Shown here: piece after piece, positions 55,997 through 64,000 of the stretch
Layout of the letters: each line of letters opens with the position of its first letter
Position numbering within the stretch: position 1 is the stretch's first letter
Assembly (NCBI RefSeq): GCF_000632495.1
Contig: NZ_JFZT01000061.1
Span: 7,974-71,973 of the forward strand
DNA: 64,000 bases
Origin: Candidatus Acidianus copahuensis
GTDB taxonomy: Archaea; Thermoproteota; Thermoprotei_A; Sulfolobales; Sulfolobaceae
Direction: 5' to 3'
Program-made: the position numbers and the translations under genes
Notes under the pieces: generated by a model
Told to the model about the DNA's origin: nothing
The model's database searches: none
What the model saw: only the letters and a program-made list of their open reading frames with translations

Positions 55997-56707
55997 GTGG
56001 ATATAAAAATAATAGTTTCAAGAAAAGATCCTGTTGGTAACACTATTAAAAGACTTGGATATTCTTTTGAGGAAGTCGAGGATGATGTAACAGAATTTTC
56101 ATACAGTGGAAAAGATATAATAGTTGTATTTTCTAGACACGAAAGCTCCTCTAAAATACCGTCATTTACTGTCCATCACGTCGGAAATCCGACTGAAGCA
56201 ACTTTGGGTGGAAAACCAGAAACTCTAGATATAGCTTTTCCAAAGCTTATAACAGCTATATATAGAGAATTAATAGATATACCAATAGATATTCAGAAAA
56301 CATTTGAGGCAACTCATCATGGTCCCACTTTAGAAGTTCCAATATTATTTGTAGAAATAGGTAGTTCTATGGAGTTTTGGACTAATGAAAAATTAGTATC
56401 GGAATTAGTAAAGGCTACTTTAAAGGGTATTGGAAAAGTGGACGATATAGAGTGCGAAAGCGTTATTACAGTCTTTGGTGGTCCACATTATTCACCTACT
56501 GCTTCTCGCTTATCTAAATCCTCTTGCATTTCTCATATAATTTCAAAACATTTTATAGAAAAAATATCAAATAATGTGATTTTACAGGCCATTGAAAAGT
56601 CAATAAACAATGTTAATCTAGTCATACTAGATAGTCTAAATAAAAGAAATAAAGAAAAAATTATCTTATCTGTTAGCGATCTCAACATACCGATAAAGTC
56701 TCTGTAA
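55997..56707 (+). CDS. dtdA: D-aminoacyl-tRNA deacylase (archaeal/plant DTD2 type)
   Basis: Removes D-amino acids from mischarged tRNA. 236 residues with the hallmark blocks V-H-H-V-G-N-P-T near 62-69 and E-A-T-H-H-G-P-T near 104-111 (zinc-binding and catalytic histidines), and F-G-G-P-H-Y-S-P near 156. It starts at GTG 55997. The oxidase gene ends 33 nt upstream; the 3' end overlaps the convergent phosphatase gene by 42 nt, the longest such overlap in the window. Confidence 0.93.
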   Translation: MDIKIIVSRKDPVGNTIKRLGYSFEEVEDDVTEFSYSGKDIIVVFSRHESSSKIPSFTVHHVGNPTEATLGGKPETLDIAFPKLITAIYRELIDIPIDIQKTFEATHHGPTLEVPILFVEIGSSMEFWTNEKLVSELVKATLKGIGKVDDIECESVITVFGGPHYSPTASRLSKSSCISHIISKHFIEKISNNVILQAIEKSINNVNLVILDSLNKRNKEKIILSVSDLNIPIKSL

Positions 56708-57301
56708 TGCATCCTTAGAAAGGATAGGAGAACCTATGGAGTGTATTTTAAAATTTCCTTCCTTAATTTCAAGAGATGTTATACTAGCGTTAGGCAAAGA
56801 TATACCATAAGCAGATATATCGTCTAAACCTAGAATATAGCCAATTATCGACCTTATTGGATCATAATGACTAACTGCAACTATAGCTCCATCATCTTTA
56901 CCGCTTATCGAATTTACAAACTCTATCATTCTTTTTTGCATAACTTCCCACGGTTCTAATCCCCTGACCTCTATTTGTCCTCTAATTAACTTTATCTTCC
57001 AATGGTCGGAGGGATCAAACCTAGTGTTATTTAATTCGCCTAGAAATCTTTCCCTCAATCTTTCATCTACTATTGGTACTATCCCAAGATGATTACCTAT
57101 TATTGAAGCAGTTTGATAAGCTCTCAGTATAGGACTTGTATAAATTTTGCTTACCTTAACTCTCTCCAACTCTTTGGCTACTTTCTTTGCCTGATTCTGT
57201 CCCTCTTCTGTCAATGGGTATGTGTTATTGTCATGTGATAAGACTCTATTCTGATTAGAGGTGCTATGCCCATGTCTTATCAACAAAATTAATGCCATCA
57301 A
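56666..57301 (-). CDS. histidine-phosphatase (phosphoglycerate mutase-like) family protein
   Basis: 211 residues. The catalytic L-I-R-H-G-H-S-T-S motif (His10) opens the protein, R-A-Y-Q-T-A near 62 is the second Arg region, the acid/base Glu is in R-E-R-F near 84, and the second His is in V-S-H-Y-D-P near 145. In archaea these act as broad phosphatases or cofactor-dependent mutases; the substrate cannot be decided. The gene stands alone. Confidence 0.88.
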   Translation of the reverse strand: MMALILLIRHGHSTSNQNRVLSHDNNTYPLTEEGQNQAKKVAKELERVKVSKIYTSPILRAYQTASIIGNHLGIVPIVDERLRERFLGELNNTRFDPSDHWKIKLIRGQIEVRGLEPWEVMQKRMIEFVNSISGKDDGAIVAVSHYDPIRSIIGYILGLDDISAYGISLPNASITSLEIKEGNFKIHSIGSPILSKDALQRLYRYVEIANR

Positions 57302-57444
57302 CTATAAGTTACTTTTTACGCCTTTTTTACTTATCGGTTTCCATCCTTTTATACTACAGCTTTTTCATATTTTACAACATTATTTTAGATCTTTCATTCT
57401 TTTTATTAATTTAACCTAAAATACAGCTAATATAAGAATAATAG

Positions 57445-57466
57445 GAAAATTTTATATAAAATTTTC
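57445..57466. repeat. 22-bp perfect AT-rich palindrome
   Basis: A perfect inverted repeat centred between 57455 and 57456, made of GAAAATTTTAT and its complement, sits between the metallophosphoesterase stop (57487) and the phosphatase promoter side. In DNA this AT-rich it may arise by chance; as RNA it could form the stem of a terminator for the metallophosphoesterase gene. Confidence 0.4.
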
Positions 57467-57486
57467 TTAAATATAAATTAAAGATG

Positions 57487-58458
57487 CTAACCAATTATAA
57501 ACTGATGAGCCTTAATCTTATTCTTTTCTAAAATTATGAGCGCTGCGTGTAATATACCTTCGCCGAATTCACTTCCAGGATTCAAAATTACAGTTCTTCC
57601 TATCTTATCGAATCCCCTTGACTCGTGAATATGACCATGAAGCCCTATTAATGGTTGATATTCCTCTATGACTTTCCTTACTGCCTTAGATCCAACGTGG
57701 ACCATTACTATTTCTCCTCCTCTTATAACAGGTTTAAGATTTTCATCGAGGAGTGGAGCATTATCTAAGTTTGTGTTATAAGGTGGAGGGTGAAGGTTGA
57801 ATATTGATGTACTAACATCAGTTAATTTGGATATCTGTTTCTTTAGTTCTTCATAAAGCTTTTCTTCATCCATTTCCCTAGGGGTATTCCAAGGTGTAGG
57901 ATTCACATACCCATAGGATATCATCTCATGATCTCCAATATTAATAACGTTTCCTTCAGTTCTCCTCATCTTCTCACATTCGTCTATAACGTCAAACATA
58001 TATTCCGGATCATCGTTACCTAAATTAACGTAAAGAGGAATATTTACCTCCTTGAGTTTTTCTTCAACGATTTTGCACCAAGATCTTAATACATCACTTA
58101 TTGCTGTCTTAAATGCCTCATCTAACTTCTTTTTATCTTCTCTTAATTCATCTAGGCCTTTCTTGTCTACTATTGTATAGTATCCTCCCCTGTCCCTTAT
58201 ACTCTTTATTGCTTCGTTCAAACCTTCTTTGCCTATTTCCTTTTTCTCTACCTCATATTTGCCATTACCAAGGTCTACAATTGGTATTAGGGTTTTTCCT
58301 GCCAGATCTCCTCCTATTATAAGCGCATTTACTTTGTACATTATACCAGCATTTAGGAATTTTTTCATTACAATATCTGAACCATGAACGTCTGAAGTAA
58401 ACAGTATCCTCAATAGGTTATCGTTTTCAGAGTTTCCTTTTTTCCTAAATAAGCCCAC
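57487..58458 (-). CDS. calcineurin-like metallophosphoesterase
   Basis: 323 residues with the full binuclear metal motif set: F-T-S-D-V-H-G near 18-24, G-G-D-L near 48, G-N-D-D near 148 (family G-N-H/D-D), N-L-H-P-P-P near 220, H-V-G near 255, and G-L-H-G-H-I-H near 275. An inserted helical region (60-130) is rich in Lys/Glu. These enzymes cut phosphodiesters or phosphomonoesters; the substrate is unknown. The N-terminus starts at ATG 58458 with a basic M-G-L-F-R-K-K-G. Confidence 0.87.
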   Translation of the reverse strand: MGLFRKKGNSENDNLLRILFTSDVHGSDIVMKKFLNAGIMYKVNALIIGGDLAGKTLIPIVDLGNGKYEVEKKEIGKEGLNEAIKSIRDRGGYYTIVDKKGLDELREDKKKLDEAFKTAISDVLRSWCKIVEEKLKEVNIPLYVNLGNDDPEYMFDVIDECEKMRRTEGNVINIGDHEMISYGYVNPTPWNTPREMDEEKLYEELKKQISKLTDVSTSIFNLHPPPYNTNLDNAPLLDENLKPVIRGGEIVMVHVGSKAVRKVIEEYQPLIGLHGHIHESRGFDKIGRTVILNPGSEFGEGILHAALIILEKNKIKAHQFIIG

Positions 58459-59050
58459 GATTCATTCTTGTAAAAATGATAATTAAAGTTTGTTCAAATG
58501 ATTTTTAGGAAAATGCATCAAGGATACTGCTTCGCTTCAGCCTTAAATCCCATACGGTTAGGGATTACAAATTCTGGAGCTTAAATAAGATCTTGTTCGA
58601 TATGCACTATATTGTTTCGTAGAGTCAATTGCAACCACTCTTAGTGGTACAAAAGGAATGTTAGAAAGTGAAAATGTTAGAAAGTGAATTTATATATTTT
58701 CATGGTGTATATACTCTCATACATTAGAGCTTCCAATAGACTTAACCTTATTAAGTTAAAAGATAATTGAATTTTTTCAATTAAGTCTTGATATTTATAG
58801 ACAAATTGGGTTCTCCTGTGTGATAGAATATCCATAAGAGAAAGTTTTCAATTAAAAATAAAACATAATCCATTATATATTATTATCAAGATTAAAATAT
58901 AATAGTGGATCCTATATCTTTATCTGATGGAGGAATATATATTTCATGATTAATATATACAATCGTCCTCCAATCTTAAGCTTTAACAATGCTTCTAATT
59001 ATATCGTAACAGTGTTATAGATACCTTTGATTAGACTATGTATACAAAGT
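58459..59050. other. gap with a tandem 16-bp repeat and unexplained sequence
   Basis: No gene is seen. AATGTTAGAAAGTGAA is repeated exactly in tandem at 58657-58672 and 58673-58688. The stretch 58520-58620 has higher GC and could be a worn transposon end, but no motif is readable. The right end holds the promoter of the CBS gene. Confidence 0.4.
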
Positions 59051-59059
59051 TTTTATTTA
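59051..59059 (+). promoter_or_regulatory. TATA box fixing the start of the CBS protein gene
   Basis: TTTTATTTA is about 26 nt before ATG 59080, which therefore is the start rather than ATG 59038 lying upstream of the box. Confidence 0.6.
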
Positions 59060-59079
59060 AGTTATACCATTTAATTCTC

Positions 59080-59574
59080 ATGGATATAAAGGTGGCTCAA
59101 ATCGCAAAAAGTAAAGTTTTCGTCGTAAGATCAACGGATTCAATGGTTACTGTTGCCCAAGCATTAAAGGATAAGAACATTGGGTCTCTCATAGTTTTAG
59201 GTAAAAAAGATGAAGTTGTAGGTATTGTTACTGAAAGAGATGTAGTGAAAGCTGCTGCAAACAAAGACTTAGATTCTCCTGTTGAAAAATACATGACTAA
59301 AGATATCAAAGGCGTAACAGAGGATACTAGCGCTACTGAGTCTCTTGGAATTATGTTAGATCATGGATTTAGACATCTCCCAATAGTAGGAAAAGATGGA
59401 AAATTAAGAGGAATAATCTCAATAAGGGATCTAGCTAGATCTCTTTTAGATACCCATTTTATGCAATTCGGAAAATTCTCGGAAGAGGTTTCTGGAACAG
59501 GAGTAATCTGTCCAGTATGTGGTTTAGAAATAGATGAATACGGCTATTGTGGATGCGGAGTAGGTTCTGGCTAG
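59080..59574 (+). CDS. CBS-domain pair protein with C-terminal zinc ribbon
   Basis: 164 residues. Two CBS motifs (about 8-60: [16 protein letters not shown] and G-I-V-T-E-R-D; and 70-122: R-H-L-P-I-V and G-I-I-S-I-R-D-L) form one Bateman module that binds adenine nucleotides. The tail [17 protein letters not shown] is a small Cys-rich ribbon, probably binding zinc. Such proteins are common in Sulfolobales as regulators or nucleotide sensors; the partner is unknown. The ATG choice is set by the TATA box. Confidence 0.85.
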   Translation: MDIKVAQIAKSKVFVVRSTDSMVTVAQALKDKNIGSLIVLGKKDEVVGIVTERDVVKAAANKDLDSPVEKYMTKDIKGVTEDTSATESLGIMLDHGFRHLPIVGKDGKLRGIISIRDLARSLLDTHFMQFGKFSEEVSGTGVICPVCGLEIDEYGYCGCGVGSG

Positions 59575-59674
59575 CTATCAAAATGAATTTTCTTAAAAAT
59601 CTTCTTTTAGCTCTGTAATTGACTTGAAAAAGACGAGTTAAAGTTTTTAAGTTAGGTTAAAGCCGTTTTTCCAT

Positions 59675-60004
59675 ATGATAATATTTTATGCAATAGGGGA
59701 AAAGGATAGAGCAAAGGAACTAGTTAGAATAATAACAAAAACTAGATGGAAAACTATTTCAAAACATGCCGTAAAAATATCTAGTTCTTCTATCGGTCCA
59801 ACTATAGTAATATTCAAGCCAACTCTTTCAGGCTTAGCAGTGGCAATGTGGTTAAAGAACAAGGCAGAGGAACTTGGAATGGCAGCATCAGTAGGTTGGT
59901 TCACTCCTATAACTAAGGTTCCTGAACAGATAGACGATGCTATAAACACAGACCTCAACAAAATCCTTATGAAGAAACTTGAGGTACCGTGGTCTCCTTC
60001 GTGA
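59675..60004 (+). CDS. hypothetical protein
   Basis: 109 residues, alpha/beta. A first strand and basic helix ([14 protein letters not shown]) are followed by a hydrophobic strand (G-P-T-I-V-I-F-K-P) and [16 protein letters not shown] near 52-67. No known motif. Its last 38 nt overlap the end of the convergent zinc-hook ATPase gene, so expression of the two may interfere. Confidence 0.55.
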   Translation: MIIFYAIGEKDRAKELVRIITKTRWKTISKHAVKISSSSIGPTIVIFKPTLSGLAVAMWLKNKAEELGMAASVGWFTPITKVPEQIDDAINTDLNKILMKKLEVPWSPS

Positions 60005-61718
60005 TCTCTGCTCTCTCATCACTCTTCGTTATTATGATATATTCAGTTATGCCTGAGAGGTAGTTTGTTAATATCCCAAATCTTTTTTGATCAAATGTCA
60101 TAAAGGACTCGTCTACAAGGAAGAATGGAGTCTTAAAGTATGACTTCATTGCAGTAACGATTAATATTAACGCTAGTGTTGTTCTTTCTGATGATGATAG
60201 CTTCTTTAAGTCTAACTCCGCACCTTTCCTCATAACCACCAACCTATACTTTTCATCAATCTTAGCCTCTATGTTAAAGTCTAACTGCCTTAGTAAGTAA
60301 TTAGAAGCCCTTACGAACTCATCCCTAGCTGCAGTAAGCCTTCTTATATACTCCTTTTGAAGGCTTTCCACTTCTTCTTGTAATCCCTCGATCTCCTTTT
60401 TCTTTTCATCAAGTTTTTCCAGGATGGAATTGGGAATACCGATTGACATTAATTCATACTCATAGTTTTCCTTCTTTTTCTTTAATTCCTCTATACGCTC
60501 TAATATTGGATCCTTTGACTCTATTGGCATTACAACTTCAGCAGAGCTTCTATTAAATCTCTCCTCCATTTCTCTCTTTTGTCTTTCCAAATCACTTATC
60601 TGTCCAGATATATTCGCTATTTTATCCTGTAATTCTTCCCTTACCATTTTGAGCTTTCTTATGTCATTTTCCATTTGATCTAAATCCTTTAATCTTTTCT
60701 CTATTTCTGCCTTTTTCTGATCTAACTCAGCAATTTCATTTTTTATACTAGTATAATTATTTTTCTTCTCATTAAGTTCGCTAGATATTACATCAACTCT
60801 AACTCTCCACGTCGACGGTTCAACGTGAGATCCGCAGACATAACATGTTGAAAGCTGCTGTTTTTCTGATTCTTTAATTTGATCCAGAACTTTTTCCAAT
60901 AGCTTTATCTCTATATCTAGATTGTTTCTCAGTGATGCTTTAGATTGTAATTCTTGGTTTATCTGAGATAGTTGTGCCTCATAAGACTCCCTTATCTCCG
61001 ATGATACCATGGACTCCTTTTGCTTTATCTCTTGCTCAATTTTGTCTAATCTGAGCTGTACGTCTTTTAGATCTCTTTTCCTGCTCTCTATTCTTTCTTG
61101 TAAATCATAGAGTTTATTGTTCCTCGTAGTAGTAATTGTTATTGTAGCCTTGTTCAGTACTTTACTATTTTCTTTTTCTGTCTCTAATTTAGAAATTTCA
61201 CTGTCCAATTGTCTTATCTTTGTTTGAAGATCTATTGCCTCTTCGTATTTCTTATCTAAGTTTTCCATTTCTTTTTTCAGCTGCTCTAGCTTAGAGTCAA
61301 GTTCATCCTTTCTAGCTCTTATTTCTGCTATCTTTGACGTTGCTGAAATAAACCACTCTACGTTCTCTTCTCCAGCTAGAATTTGATTTAGTAATTTATT
61401 TTCTGGTGAGAAATACGAAAGTAATAGCGCCCTATCATCGTTAATAATAAGCTTTGAATCTTCTGTAAATCTGTCCTTGATTCTTTTTATCCTTCTATAA
61501 TAAGTCTTACCATTCATCTCAATTTCAACATACCCCGAATCAGCAAAGGCATTTAGTAGATCTTCTGGTTTAAGAGATGAGGTTAGCAAAGATAGCATTG
61601 ACTTTGACAAGGATGTTTTACCATATGAATTAGGGGCTTTATATACATTTACCCCTTTTTCAAGGCTTAGTTCTAAGGGTTCAGTTATTCCACCCATATT
61701 ATATACTCTTACTATCAT
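59967..61718 (-). CDS. clsN: SMC/Rad50-like ATPase with zinc hook, probable coalescin (ClsN)
   Basis: 583 residues. The ABC-type ATPase halves lie at the two ends: Walker A A-P-N-S-Y-G-K-T at 28-35, signature L-S-S-S-E-R-T near 510, Walker B F-F-L-V-D-E near 542. Between are two coiled-coil arms (about 130-285 and 305-470) meeting at a Rad50-style zinc hook C-Y-V-C-G (Cys292, Cys295). There is no mre11, herA or nurA gene beside it, and the arms are much shorter than in Rad50 (about 880 residues). This fits the Sulfolobales coalescin that shapes the transcriptionally quiet B compartment. The name is given by architecture; another short SMC-like protein is possible. Confidence 0.75.
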   Translation of the reverse strand: MIVRVYNMGGITEPLELSLEKGVNVYKAPNSYGKTSLSKSMLSLLTSSLKPEDLLNAFADSGYVEIEMNGKTYYRRIKRIKDRFTEDSKLIINDDRALLLSYFSPENKLLNQILAGEENVEWFISATSKIAEIRARKDELDSKLEQLKKEMENLDKKYEEAIDLQTKIRQLDSEISKLETEKENSKVLNKATITITTTRNNKLYDLQERIESRKRDLKDVQLRLDKIEQEIKQKESMVSSEIRESYEAQLSQINQELQSKASLRNNLDIEIKLLEKVLDQIKESEKQQLSTCYVCGSHVEPSTWRVRVDVISSELNEKKNNYTSIKNEIAELDQKKAEIEKRLKDLDQMENDIRKLKMVREELQDKIANISGQISDLERQKREMEERFNRSSAEVVMPIESKDPILERIEELKKKKENYEYELMSIGIPNSILEKLDEKKKEIEGLQEEVESLQKEYIRRLTAARDEFVRASNYLLRQLDFNIEAKIDEKYRLVVMRKGAELDLKKLSSSERTTLALILIVTAMKSYFKTPFFLVDESFMTFDQKRFGILTNYLSGITEYIIITKSDERAEITKETTVPQVSS

Positions 61719-61920
61719 TAGATAACATTGATATTACAAGATAAAAAAATCTTTTCATTCTGTTTCTGGATTACATTGGGATAAAATATGTCTACTTTTA
61801 TCTTTAATAGGGTTTGGATTACGAAAGACGCCGTTGTCAGCAGTTTCGCTTAAATTGTGACATTTTTATGAATTTCATGATTTTTCACTTCCAACCAAAG
61901 TAGTTATATATTCTAAAAAT
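61719..61920. other. AT-rich spacer before the RNA-like element
   Basis: Holds the upstream region of the zinc-hook ATPase gene (minus strand). Nothing else is recognised. Confidence 0.4.
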
Positions 61921-62200
61921 AATATTATATGTCTCAAATGTGGGTGTGTAGACCCGAAGGAGGACTATGAAAGAGTAAAGGATGGGGAAGGAACTAAGCA
62001 TGTGCGGGTTTCCCCACGCCTAAGGTCTTTGACAAGATCTTCAGGAGTGTGGATGGGGTTATCCCGCTAATGGGGCGCATGATGAGCTTCGGCTCAGAAC
62101 GTGGTGAAGACCAAGGGTTTTACGGACATGGCAATAAATGTCCGTAAAGCCCAAACCCCATCGGGTAAATAGAGAGGAATGCCCCCTTATAACAGTATAT
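61921..62200 (+). ncRNA. structured, GC-rich RNA-like element (copy 2, well preserved)
   Basis: The core 62052-62162 folds by eye into a closed structure. An outer 9-bp stem pairs GATGGGGTT (62052-62060) with AACCCCATC (62154-62162). Inside are a UUCG hairpin (TGAGC 62083-62087 / GCTCA 62092-62096) and a long hairpin of 15 bp with one G-T pair (62115-62129 / 62138-62152). An open frame of about 46 codons with C-L-K-C-G-C at its start (61934-62071) overlaps the 5' part, like the last codons of a tnpB zinc ribbon. A second, decayed copy lies at 19556-19770. It is probably the omega-RNA/right end of an IS605-like element left without its nuclease, but another mobile RNA is possible. Confidence 0.5.
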
Positions 62201-62299
62201 AAACCATTTTTTTAGATAAGGACATGATGTAGTTCATATAGTTCTGGTTCCGAACTAACGCTGATGGACACACATTAAGGTTAAAAGCTCGGTTGAAGT

Positions 62300-63330
62300 T
62301 AATGTAAGTGGTATATAACATGCTTAGGCACGCATTAATCAACTTCTGTAAAAGGATATAAAGTGCTGAATAAGAATATAGGTTAAAAGAGTTTAGTCCC
62401 TAACCGAGAACACAATACAAGGAATTAACAACTCTGCTCTCAGTTTGTTTAAAGCATTGCTTATAGCTTTCATGAATTGAAGGATCTTTTAAAGACTAGA
62501 TAGGTTTCCTAAGGAAAAACGAAACAATAGTTACTTCTCCCTCGTATATATACAGGTAGATGGAAACTAAGGACAAGAATAAGAAATTAATGTTCCTTGA
62601 TTTCTCTTCAAGTGAAATTCAAGATTAATGTACAGTGAGAATTCCCTCAGATAAGATGAAACGCATTATCATCAAGCCAAACGGGAGTGAAAAATCTACG
62701 CAGCTTTTGTGCGCGTAAAGTAAAAGTTCTCTTGAACAGAAAATCAAGTAAGATCCTAGGTATAGACTTATATGTATATAGACTGCATACCACATCTCAT
62801 GGGCACGATGCCGAAAACAATGAAAGATATGAGAGAATTCTAAGGAAGTTAGGAGGATCCAGAAATTTCCTGGGAAGAAGAGATCAAAAAACTCGAGAAG
62901 ACAAGAGTAAAGATCGCTACACTTTATCACGATTAAGGACTTCCGTCTTAACCTATACTTCAGGTAAAAATACTCCGCTGAGGACAACGACGTCCCAGCA
63001 ACGAAGGACATTCAAGTAAGAAATTATATCTGGTTTAACCAGGATTCTTAGCCTCTATTTGTGTGATGTCGGTTTCTATGACATCAAGAAAATATTCATA
63101 TAGGGTTCGAGCTTTATGGACATTTATTATCATCTCCGTAAAACCATTATACTTCACCACGTCGTGAACGAGGCTCATCATCACTATCCATTAGAGGTCT
63201 AATCCAACCTACACCACCAAAGCGGCTGTGGGAAAACTACTCCTTAGTTTCTAATCCTTCACTCCTTTGTAGTCCCTTCTTCGGTCTACAATATTCACAT
63301 GTAGGACAGATAATTATTGCTTTTTTAAAT
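62300..63330 (+). pseudogene. tnpB: decayed IS200/IS605-family tnpB, remnant 3
   Basis: Plus-strand pieces in different frames follow TnpB order. They are K-S-S-K-I-L-G-I-D-L-Y-V-Y-R near 62740-62790 (RuvC-I, I-L-G-I-D-L-G in intact proteins), then E-E-E-I-K-K-L-E-K-T-R-V-K-I-A-T-L-Y-H-D, I-K-D-F-R-L-N-L-Y-F, T-K-D-I-Q-V-R-N-Y-I (RuvC-II region, with Glu lost) and L-Y-L-C-D-V-G-F-Y-D-I-K-K near 63050-63090. At least four frameshifts or stops break it. Two overlapping open frames here (62687-63019 plus, 62625-63011 minus) are products of this decay and not genes. Confidence 0.75.
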
Positions 63331-63404
63331 ATAAGCATCTTGGAAGAAGAAAAATCATTAAATGTGTAAAAATGTCACAATTTAAGTGAAACCCCTTTCA
63401 ACGG

Positions 63405-63440
63405 CAAATCTGACCTCCTCCCCGCTCTAAAGAGCGAGGG
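63405..63440 (-). repeat. right-end hairpin of the tnpB element at the window edge
   Basis: CGCTCT (63423-63428) and AGAGCG (63431-63436) form a stem with a two-base loop, extended by CCC/GGG around a bulge. It lies just downstream of the tnpB stop. Such hairpins close the right ends of IS200/IS605-type elements and lie at the 3' end of omega-RNA. The flanking GAGGAGGTCAGAT (minus strand) is the usual end-side sequence. Confidence 0.55.
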
Positions 63441-63456
63441 TTCCCCTCAGAGCGGT

Positions 63457-64000
63457 TCATAGGTTTTGATCCATACGTTTCACCCTCATAGAATCATATC
63501 TAGCTGGTACTACCAGCCCCGATCCTCTCGTCCACGTATAGACCAGTGGGGTGGTCTTACCCCAACTTATCCCTATCCCTCTGGTGATCCCACCATCATT
63601 AGGACTCAGGATTATGGATATGTTAAACGCACCAACTAGGTCTGCGTTAAATACTTTGTTAGATGTTGTACACTTAAATAAACCCCTTGAAAGTCTTTTC
63701 CCGCATCCATTGCCGTGGATGGGACAAGTGGTCGAGGTATACGACTCGTTAACAAACTTAACAGTTATTCCGTGTTCTTCAGCAACATCCCTCAACTTTT
63801 CCATAACTTGTTTATAAGACCAGACGTTAACAACTAGAAAGTTACCCTTTTTCTGACTTATGTTCTTTGGATAACCAACCTTAATTAATGAGACTCCCTT
63901 GTTGTATAAGAATTCAGCAACTTTCCTTACGGTAGTATCTATTATAGCGTTTAACTCCCTCTTCCACTTAACATATAATCGCCTTATTTTACCCGAAAAT
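63457..64000 (-). CDS. tnpB: TnpB (OrfB) RNA-guided nuclease homologue, C-terminal part; 5' end outside window
   Basis: Open frame of about 180 codons entering from the right edge. It reads K-V-A-E-F-L-Y-N-K-G-V-S-L-I-K-V-G-Y-P, then the zinc-ribbon/RuvC-III region S-T-T-C-P-I-H-G-N-G-C-G-K-R-L, F-K-C-T-T-S-N-K-V-F-N-A-D-L-V-G-A-F-N-I. The last Asp/Asn block fits RuvC-III, but the second Cys pair is F-K-C-T-T-S (Ser for Cys), so the zinc site has lost one ligand. A tail of about 65 residues follows. GC content here is visibly higher than in the housekeeping genes, which suggests recent arrival. Whether the N-terminal half is intact cannot be seen. Confidence 0.8.
   Translation of the reverse strand, partial: FSGKIRRLYVKWKRELNAIIDTTVRKVAEFLYNKGVSLIKVGYPKNISQKKGNFLVVNVWSYKQVMEKLRDVAEEHGITVKFVNESYTSTTCPIHGNGCGKRLSRGLFKCTTSNKVFNADLVGAFNISIILSPNDGGITRGIGISWGKTTPLVYTWTRGSGLVVPARYDSMRVKRMDQNL

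Noticed and set aside
57445..57466. 22-bp palindrome as a specific regulator site.
   Set aside because: Entirely A/T apart from its end bases in a very AT-rich gap, so chance occurrence is realistic; kept only as a repeat or possible terminator.
62625..63019. Two overlapping open frames on opposite strands (128 and 110 codons).
   Set aside because: The plus-strand one carries a broken RuvC-I piece of TnpB and continues in other frames; both are by-products of a decayed tnpB.

Overview
The window looks like a chromosomal segment of a thermoacidophilic crenarchaeon of the order Sulfolobales (Sulfolobus/Saccharolobus/Sulfurisphaera/Acidianus group). The genus cannot be fixed from the sequence alone. 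The evidence is the AT-rich composition, dense short genes, and TATA boxes about 26 nt before start codons (leaderless transcripts) with Shine-Dalgarno-like GGTGA/GAGGT only inside operons. Lineage-typical genes include an Sso10a-like chromatin protein, an Alg13/14-like glycosyltransferase (Agl24 type), a zinc-hook SMC-like ATPase resembling coalescin, archaeal D-aminoacyl-tRNA deacylase (DtdA), a classical mevalonate pair (phosphomevalonate kinase and diphosphomevalonate decarboxylase) and a Sulfolobus-type methylthioadenosine phosphorylase. No tRNA, rRNA or CRISPR array was seen.

Layout. 0-3.6 kb: nucleoside hydrolase (cut by the window edge), photolyase and a DMT permease. 3.6-12.4 kb: acyl-CoA metabolism, with a minus-strand operon of thiolase, DUF35 OB-fold protein and PaaK-like ligase, divergent from two crotonases (one PaaG-like, one canonical hydratase), followed by a diiron R2-like oxidase with a 3-hydroxyacyl-CoA dehydrogenase. 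A PadR regulator and two NifX/NifB-like proteins sit inside this block. 12.5-24 kb: CLC antiporter, small membrane proteins, an SQR-like flavoprotein, AbrB-PhoU regulator, mutarotase and Amt. 23.5-27 kb: an operon of Agl24, HhH-GPD glycosylase and succinyl-CoA synthetase beta and alpha. 27-43 kb: nucleoside and isoprenoid genes, wHTH proteins, GcvH, IlvD, Nudix, a chlorite dismutase-family protein and a two-gene glutamine-dependent NAD synthetase. 43-62 kb: radical SAM/SPASM protein, M1 aminopeptidase, HAD phosphatases, endonuclease IV, CDF transporter, MqnA/D-like protein, thioredoxin, DtdA, phosphatases, a CBS protein and the zinc-hook ATPase.

Mobile DNA lies in the gene-poor gaps. There are at least three decayed IS200/IS605-type tnpB copies (about 15.0-15.8, 50.1-50.8 and 62.3-63.3 kb) and a better preserved tnpB C-terminus running off the right edge. 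Two related GC-rich elements (about 19.55-19.77 and 61.92-62.20 kb) look like an orphan structured RNA; the second folds into a closed multi-hairpin structure. These elements are the best candidates for something undescribed. Also notable are a set of genes for a phenylacetate-like CoA pathway around a diiron protein, perfect palindromes in front of padR and the diiron gene, a 68-bp identical block shared by two diverged NifX-like paralogs, a HhH-GPD glycosylase that has lost its catalytic residues, and eight tail-to-tail gene pairs that overlap at their 3' ends.
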